NCBI RefSeq assembly: GCF_000003605.2
Contig: NW_003135342.1
Location: forward strand, 113,261 to 150,480
Length of the DNA stretch: 37,220 nt
Reading direction: 5' to 3'
Source of the DNA: Saccoglossus kowalevskii
Taxonomy: Eukaryota; Hemichordata; Enteropneusta; Harrimaniidae
Below are positions 23,901 to 32,900 of this stretch, in pieces. The stretch's first letter is position 1; the number at the start of each line of letters is the position of its first letter. A program made the translations under genes and the position numbers. The notes under the pieces are model-generated. The model was not told where the DNA came from. It did no database searches and worked only from the letters and a program-made list of their open reading frames with translations.

Positions 23901-26900
23901 CAAAAATCAGTGAAAATAAATTCCATACAAAACACCCAAAAAGCTTTTTTCAGCGATAATTAATTCCAGCTAAAATAAAGTATTTCACAGTATTCCGTAA
24001 TTTTTCACTCTACTTTCTCAGTGAGATCACCAAGTTTCACAGCGCAATTCAATCATTTCAACAAACTGTTTTCCCATTTGTGATCCATCCAATACACTTA
24101 TTTTCAATCTGCTTCCACAAATATTTAGTTCTTCCATATACATATGAGAATTTCTTAACACCAAACTAAGCAAAACACATCCACTACAGATCAGAAGATT
24201 GCGACCAAAGCATTACTTTAGTAGCCCAATGGGCAAAAAAAAAACACAAAAAAACTGATTGCACAAAAACCTCCTTCAAAGCCGCGTCATGAAATAAAAC
24301 AGACCACCTCAAGGAGTGAAACGTAAAGTAAAACATAATCTCTGCTGAACACAAGATTTGTTCAACTAAACAGCATAAAAAATTTGCGGCCTTAGTCAAA
24401 GGCTTGTAGCGGCAAGGGATTGTAGACGAGAGATTTCAGCTCACACCCGATGACGGACAAGAGCCAGTGAATCAACAACAAACTTTAAACAGCTCTTTAG
24501 TAACTAAACCAGAGGGTCTACAACTGCCTTTAAAGTAGGATAAAACTTCAATAAATTTTCATTTTTTTTTTTGTATTAAACAAAAGCACTCTTGTTGCAA
24601 AAGATGTACTCATGTTGTCCTTCGTTTTTTCCCTCCACATAATAGTCTTGTTATTGTTGGTACCCTCTGGGGGGGATCATTGGTAACTTTAATTCCAATA
24701 TACAGCATTAATTTCATTGACTTCGCCTCACATTATTAGTTCCAGATGAGGTTGTTTGATGGTTTTCAGTGATTTGTAAATAGTGTCTGCACTTTTCCCT
24801 TGCAGGCAATACAACATTTTTGGTCGTTGCAATACAGTATTATTAAGGGGGATCAACCACAACAATATCTAAGCTAACAGTTGTTGTGTTGCATTCATTT
24901 TCAAATTTGGTAAATTTCTATCATAATACAGTGAAGACTACAACGCTTTAACCCTTTTAGTGGCAGATATTTTTCCCGCCCAAAATTCAGTGAAAATATT
25001 TTCACATTTTGTACAATTTTCACTAAATTTCATCATCATTTTGGATCATACAGACAGTTTCAGATATTGCTTTTAGTTTTTGACCAAAAAGTTTGTCAAA
25101 TTTTATCAACATTTCATGTGGACTATAAAAAGTCATTTTGTAAATTGTGCCAAAAGTTGGCAGCATTCCATACACAATCCGCATTACTGATCATTACAAA
25201 ATCGCTCCAGAATTTTGACTGAAACTAGTTTTTTTTTTTTAAATCCTTATTAACATTTTAGAAAAAGTACCCGGGAGTTACCCTGTTTGGGGACTTGTAG
25301 AATGAACACAGAGCCAAGGGGTAGGCTCCAAATTAGTTAAAATCAAAACCGATCCCGCCTAAAACCCGGACCAAACTGTGGATGCCAGCTGCTGGAGGTG
25401 CATTGTATTCTATGACCAGCTTTTTAGAAAATTTCTGTATTGCTGTTCTTTTTTCAGGTAAGCTTACAACAAATAAACTAAAAAAAAATGGCCTAAAAGC
25501 GAACACCTACATATACAAAACATTTTCTTCTTTCATTTTTATGTAAATGTTTTTTTCTTCTTTTAACAATTGCGATATACAGTTATCAAAAAACAAAAAC
25601 ATGATAATTATTATGATAAATTGGGAATTTAAAATAATGTAGCTATTACTGTTTTACAATCAATTATCTTTTCAACATCTAATTATCCAGAATGATGTCG
25701 CAAAACATAAATTACCGTAGTAACAAAATCTTGTAAGCATCGAAGAAATCATATAAACATACACAAACTTTAACAAATCAGATGGGAGTATAGCCTCGCC
25801 GTAAAAACGGAATCCATTTCCTGACATTTCCAATAAGTTGGATCAAAATAAGACCAATTAAATATACGCTAAAAAACTAAAACAAAAAATCTACACAATA
25901 ATGACAGTCAGGCTTTTACCCAACATATTGTTTACAGGAACAAAATGTCATTTGACAGACAAATTTTTTTACAATCTGTCCAATTTCGATTGAAAATCGG
26001 TGAATTACAAAATAACCATAAATAATCAAAAAATTGGTTACAGACTCAAAACTGCTATCTTTCATTTCGACAACCCTGACGACAATAATGAAATTAATTT
26101 TATAATTTGATCCGAATCAAAATCAGACCATGAAAACATCTGATGTGATTTTTGGAAATTTTGCTTGTCTAGTACAAAGCAGCAATGAAAGGGGATAGCG
26201 ACTAACCCCGACATCGTAATGGCATCTTGGAATACATTTGCTAATCAAACCCATAAAGATTTACTTCAAGCTGTTACGAGAAAACAAACAAATAACCACC
26301 CTCCCCCGCTTTCCTGTAATCCTGCAGTGTGATGCATTATGTAAATAGACCTTGTGAACTGACACAGGATGATTCCCTCAGTGAGTTTGTTTTGATATGT
26401 AGATTACTGGGGATCATACAAGTTTTATCAAAGCTGACTGACACCCATCCATCTGAGATTATTCAGAAACAAAAGGGAGCACCCCACATGTGTGGCTGTG
26501 ACAACAATGAGCCAATGACAATGCTAAAAGTAATCCTCGTTTGCGATGCCACATATGACGCGCACATCTCTTGTGTTTTTTTTTTGTTCAGAAGAGATAA
26601 TGTCAGTAAAGTATATGCCAGACGAGGAGTTAGATTAATATGCCTACTGATGCATTGTTGTCAGAACAGTGAATTGTGGGTAAAATATGACTGAGCGAGG
26701 CAATGTGATGAAATCTTACACGACGACTGAAATATTGCATTGTGGATGTATTTATCACAGCTATGAGTCATGGATAACTTCATACAAAGATTAATTGTGG
26801 ATAAAGTGTGAAAACAGTGAATTGTGGGTAAATTGTGAAGGAATGATGAACTTTGGTTGCAACAAAAGTTGCGGTGGTCATCAATAAGTGTGATGTGACA

Positions 26901-29900
26901 TATACAATGTTTGTAAAACATAAATGTTTACATCAAGTTTGAACGCTCTTCACAAGGAAATGGAGAAAGAAATGCTACTACTCAAAGACAGCAAATATTT
27001 TGTGTTTGTCAACGTCTTTCCCCACGATTTTATCTTCTGTTGCCTTTAATCCCCACCCCCTGGGGTCATTACAACTCAACAATTAAGCTTTGCAATGAAA
27101 CATCAGTTCATGTTAGCGGAACAGGAAAGGCTTGGAGGAGAGATTGTCTCAACTAAAAGAGTAAATCCTCCCAAACACCAAAGTCGTTTATGACGTAAAC
27201 ATGTATGACGGCGTAAACCCGGATGAAATCGTAAATACTTGTAAATACCAAATTTTATAAAAGATTTACAGAATGTAAGTAATGTAATTCCCCTCACGAT
27301 CTCCCTGGAGATAAAAAAAAAGGTCCAAAACATGATGGGGAAAAGAAAGACCGAAACACGTCAGTTAGTTGTTAAGTCGCAATTGTAACAATGGCAAAAG
27401 ACTATCTACACATGCTGAGAAAGAAAAGTGATGTGCCCTCCATCTTGCGAGAATGGAAACACAAGACGGCCAACTTCAGACAGGCCTTCTGATTACATGA
27501 TTTAAATCTACAGTCTTTGAAATAGACGTACCTAAAATTGCGCAGATTTTCAAGTGCTTTTATGAGGCAGAAAAAGATGTTTTGCCAAATACACACATAC
27601 TATGTACATTTAATTTCCGCTGTAAGGAACTATCCCAAATGACTTGATAGCTCTAAGATTTACTTAAAAGATGATAATATCATCCAAAACACAGAACTGA
27701 CTGGAAGCAATTACATGTATTTTTCCTGTTATGCAAGAAACATATATGCCAAAATGATTTTCAGTTTTCCGTCATTTTAATCCAGCCCACAGGTTTGAAA
27801 AACTAATCCTAATGTTTTGTGCCAAATGTTGGTTTAAAAGTCTAAATTTAGATCCCTTGTTTTCATATTTGCATGCAAATTTCAGTCTTGTATATTGTGA
27901 ACAGCTAATTTTTTGCGACACAATATTTTGCAATTTGCGGATGATTCTTCAATGAACCCCAACAAATTTGTTCGCTAATACAAGATTTTGCAGGGATTTC
28001 AAGAGCGGGCTACTGGCTAAATAGCTGTCTAGTTGGTTTTTTCAGTCGGCTACTTTGTATTTTTAAGACTCGCAACCAACAGAGAATTGTCACATGTTGG
28101 GCTCCTACTTTCTAAATCTAGCAGCCTCCTCCAGAAATTAGCGAAACACATGATTTCATAAATTCACAAAATATTCTCTCTTGGGGAAAATGTAGGCAGT
28201 TTCCATAACAACAACCCATCTAAATAGTAAAATGTACTTGTGCAGGCAACAGACAGCCATATTTATTCTAGTTTGTTTTCACAATAAAGCCAAAAACTTT
28301 CAAAATTCTGCATTAAGATGCTAAATTTGTAAAACTATAGAAATTTCTAAATTAATCATTTTCAATTTATCAATGTGCCTGCTTATTATACTTTTCTCCA
28401 TATTTATACACAAGATAAGGAATAAAGAAGTTACTATGATTTATTAAAAATTTAGCATTTTGTAAATGTCATATAAATCATGTAGCAAATCTCAAATGCA
28501 CGATGAACTCAACAAAATGTGTAAAGCGAGGTTTATAAACGACACAACAACAATGGCGATATCTTCGTTCCCAATTGATAATGTCACTTATGATTTTATA
28601 TTCTTTGCAGCTATGTTTCCGCATTATAAAAGAATTTCAACCAGAACATCACTGTTCGGTTTAATTAAGTTTCATTTTTTTGATAAATTTTGATGATAAG
28701 ACACCAGGACTGGTATAAATGATTTACGGTTCGGTTGACGTCTCAGATCTGGTGATATATATTCCGGTTATACTCTACTGAAATAAACGCAGCTTCTGTC
28801 CCATTACTGTGAAGGGGTTAATTATTCACTGGGTTTTAATTTTGCTTATTTCATTAACTGGAAAATGCGCTAAATTAAAACCCAGTGAATAAGTAAAATT
28901 TAGCATAGAACACATTATCTAAATGATAAAACCTGTGAATTTGAAACCTACTGAATATGCCTGAAATGGCAAATCAGCGAAATTTAAACTCAGTGAAAAT
29001 TAGTCATTTTACAGTATATAAAATGAATGAAATTAATTCTATAAATTTCTGACAATTATTGATTGCGTACTCTAATACAATATTTTACAAAATTTTAAAA
29101 TTTTGTGAAGTTAAAATATTATTCAATGAATAATTTACCAGGAGTTATTTGATCTCACTCAATTTTTCATTCCGCAGCTACTCCCCTTTCTCTTAAAGAC
29201 AACAAAATGTCACAAATATCTTACGGCAATAATTGAAATTTCACGTCATAGGCATTGTGTTACAACAATCTTTGCATAATTTATAAGTTTTAGCAATTTG
29301 CCAATTTTGAGCTGTGTTTTAGGAAATCTATAATCAAAATTGTCAATTTAAAAGTTAAAATAATCGAAAAAAAAAAAAAAGTTAAAATTTTACATCATTT
29401 GTAAAAAGTGAACTTATGTCACCCTTCAAAAAACCTGCATGCTTTGTTTCCATATTTAAAAAAAAAATTTGATCAAAAGTAGTAACCAAAACAGTTGGTC
29501 AAAAATTAACAAGATTATAGAAATACACAAGAATGCACAAAATGTTGCAATGTCTTAAAATAGTTTCTTGCTTGACAGACTATAAAAAGATCATTGATTT
29601 GCAAGAGAGAGAGCTTCCAGAAATCGTATTGCAGCAAATAAAATTTCTAAAGAACCCATGTAGAAAAACTGGATTAATACTACATATTAGGTTAAATTAT
29701 TCAAAAGTGCATTGAATCGCCCACTGTTCTTTCGCTTTTGGGTACTCAAGTTTGCTGTCCATTAAGGCACAAACGTGCCGACACTTGTCATCGATTTTGA
29801 ACAAAAATTAATAATGTTGGATTTCATGAAGAAATACTCATGAAATCAGGTTAATCTTCTTCGTGTTTTTATAGAAATTCAACATAATCCTCATGCTGAT

Positions 29901-32900
29901 GCCGGTGATATTTGGCAACCAAGGGGAGTACTGTGTAGGATGGATTAGGGCCCCCTAAGTAGTTAGATTATATCACTTTGCATGCAATGGCTGATTTTAG
30001 GACACCCTAGGCAGTTAGATTCATATCACTTTGTATATAGACTGAAAACAAAGATTAAATATTCAATGAATATTATAAATAAATAAATTTCATTTATGAA
30101 TAAAACATGTTTTTTTGTGTTTTTTTGAGGAGAAATTATTAGGTACATGAATAAAATTATAAAGTACCATTTTGTTAATCATTGATTGTTTGTTTGTTTG
30201 TTTGTTTGTTTATGAATTCTGTTTGAAGCAAATTGATTTCAAAAATTTCATATCAGGATATTGTTATAATTTTCTGCCCTCATTGAATAGCAAAATTATA
30301 TGATTTTTTACCATTCAAAACTTGTACTTACAGAGAACGTTCAGCGGCGCTGTATTTATTTTTAATGGGTTTCCAATATTAGCATCATTACTTGAAACGC
30401 ACGTGTATGATTCGCCGTTATCACTGGCTGTCATGGCGATATTGAGGCGATTATTATTTAAAGTTCCGGTCACTTTTTCCGTGGTCCCTTTCCACCAACT
30501 GACTCTGGCTCCAGGTTTTCCTCCGGAGCTGGAACATACCACTCCGATGGCAGGCATGCCAGCTTTGAAGTCGGCCGTGTCTCCAGTTATCTGTATATCG
30601 GTTGGTGGATCTATGTAAGAATGAATAGTAAAACAATATTATTACCCCATATGTTTCTTCATCTTCAACCTGAGCATCGCACTCAAAACCCAATAACCTA
30701 TCTTGTCTCCAGATAGGCACTCCAAATTTTAGACAGGTATATGTACAAAATTTTATTTGACTGGCTAAATTTCTTCATAGCTGTTCACTTTTGGTTTAAA
30801 ATTTCTCGTAATTTACAAAATACATCCAAATAATCACCAGAAAATGTCTGAGGCTACGGACTAGTTTTCATTTTCATTTTTTAGACAGGGAATTTTCATT
30901 TTCTGACAATGTGCTTTTCTTATTAGCGATGTACTAGGGGGCCCTTGATCATAAAAACTGTCGCATAAGAAACGTATTTCATTCATGCACACAATATTGC
31001 ACACACGATAAAAACAGGTAACATACAAATTGGAATATGTACGCGAAAGTATGTAAATGGGAACTGAACTAGTATAAGGGTTTGTACATTTCACAATTTT
31101 GCATTAACACAATGCTTAAAGTCTCCATGAATACTCAAAATTAATAGGAATATACGACAGCAACAGACAATGTTAGGAATGACTTGTGTTTCCATGCGTT
31201 AGTTTTAATGATCGACAAGCCCTAATAGAGGAAATATGGTACTCCATTTCCAGGTTATGGTATTTTTTTTTTACAGATGACCAGGCACTATCCCCATTCA
31301 AGGTCTTGCTGAATGGAACCAGTGGACCACATTATCAGAGTAGACTACCAATAGAAATCCTGGTATTTGAATATCAGCTACCCTGGTGGGATAAGGCCAG
31401 GAAAAAAAAATTCTCTGTTTCTCGTTTTATGGAAATTTAAAAATGAGGCGGCGAGGCGATTTAAAATGGACGGAATTTGAGACAAGTGCAAGTACAAGCG
31501 CATTTTGGAATGCTTTAAAAGGAGAAAATACGTCCGAGGCGCATAGTTCAAAATGATGCGTGCGAAACAGAGATATTTTTTTTCTCAGCCTAACTGTGAA
31601 CATGCAGATAATCACTACAGTGCCATCAATTCCATTGATCATGAAGAAACATTCCACCATTTGTTGTTTTAGTTGTCGCTGATATTTTATTTTTATAGTC
31701 TCATGTTCACTGAAAATAAAATATTGTTGGCTTCGAAAACCTACTTTAATCACCTACGTGCGAAAAATCTACGGCTACTGTAAAATATTTTATTTTTGGT
31801 TGGAATTTATTTACACTATTTTCAGTGAAGGAATGATTCAGTGAAAATAAAATTCAACGAATATACACTTTTTTCTACATTTTACATTCAACTTGTCAAA
31901 AATCAGTGAAAATAAATTTCATACAAAACACCCAAAGAGTTCGTTCAACAAAATTAATTCCAGCTAAAAATAAAGTATTTTACAGTATATTTGGTACATT
32001 TTTATTGATTTTTTTCAGTTTATTATTATTGTACAAATTGACAGAAACTCCCAATAATTTAGCAACAGGTTTTTGATCAAAGTTGACAAAATTCAGAAAA
32101 ATGGTTAAATTTGTGCGAAAGGGGAAAATAGTTGACTTTGGAATCCAAAGGGGTGTAACTTAGCCTGAGAACATGTGATTATAGCCATAACATCACTGGT
32201 GAGTGTATGTGACTGAATCGATCCAATGAATATTCCATAAAAATCATTTTAGCAATATTGTGGTGTTTTTTTTTAATAAAACTACTTCTAACAAACTATT
32301 TTCAATAAAATCAAAGTATAATCTATGAAATTTTAAACCAGTCGATAACAAAGAACTATGCAAGGCAAATCAAACTCTTATATTTGGCCGGAAGACAGAA
32401 GTGAAATTCAATTTTACTTAAAAATGGCTGCCAATGGTATCCGTGACGACTTATCTAAAGCAATCAGTAGCAGATTATCTCATTCAATGTCATTATCGGC
32501 TTTAATCATCTGTTGCAAATAGTCTGTGTGTCTATATTAAAGACATCATTCAAAATCTATAAATATACATCATTTTGCTGTTCATTTTTTTAACATTTTA
32601 ATCACATTTTCATTTTTCACTTTTCAGGGCAACTACATTGCTTTACTAATTTCTTGACCAAAAATCTGAAGAAATTACATGTTATAAATATTCATGGGAG
32701 CAATTTTGGCAAAAACTGTTCCAATATTGTTTTCAGTTCATCATAATACATGTCCACGGTGGCTTCCACATTGAAAACCAACGGCAAATTCTGTCACCTT
32801 CACACAAAATTTGTTACTTATTTTTTTCAAAAATTCTGAGCAAGACTGAGATACACAATTGAAAATAATGCCCATTTGGTTCAAAATAAATAAAGAAATT

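Larger units (their letters stand above)
19055..30331 (-). other. Intron 2 (11.3 kb), repeat-rich
   Basis: This is the longest intron. I found no Ig-like or other exon in it. It contains two MITE copies (22545 truncated, 23789 full), a diverged relative (28805-29016), two clear copies of an older repeat (23567, 24947), a fragment of the MITE interior at about 22225-22250, a 52-bp tandem duplication (29943-30040), a TTTG microsatellite and many A/T runs. An open frame of 121 codons on the plus strand (26329-26694) has no recognisable domain. Confidence 0.75.

Noticed and set aside
25441-25466. Strong zero-length exon motif TTCTTTTTTCAG|GTAAGC on the plus strand
   Set aside because: It is on the strand opposite to the only gene, so it cannot be a recursive splice site for it. 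I see no plus-strand gene that would use it.
26329-26694. 121-codon plus-strand frame inside intron 2
   Set aside because: It is the longest non-repeat frame of the window, but I recognise no domain. It lies antisense in an intron and its composition follows the surrounding DNA.
31186-31440. Plus-strand frame with an acceptor-like TTTTTTTACAG before it (31277 onward)
   Set aside because: Only one splice-like signal, no matching donor or second exon, and no recognisable family. Poly-T plus AG is common here.
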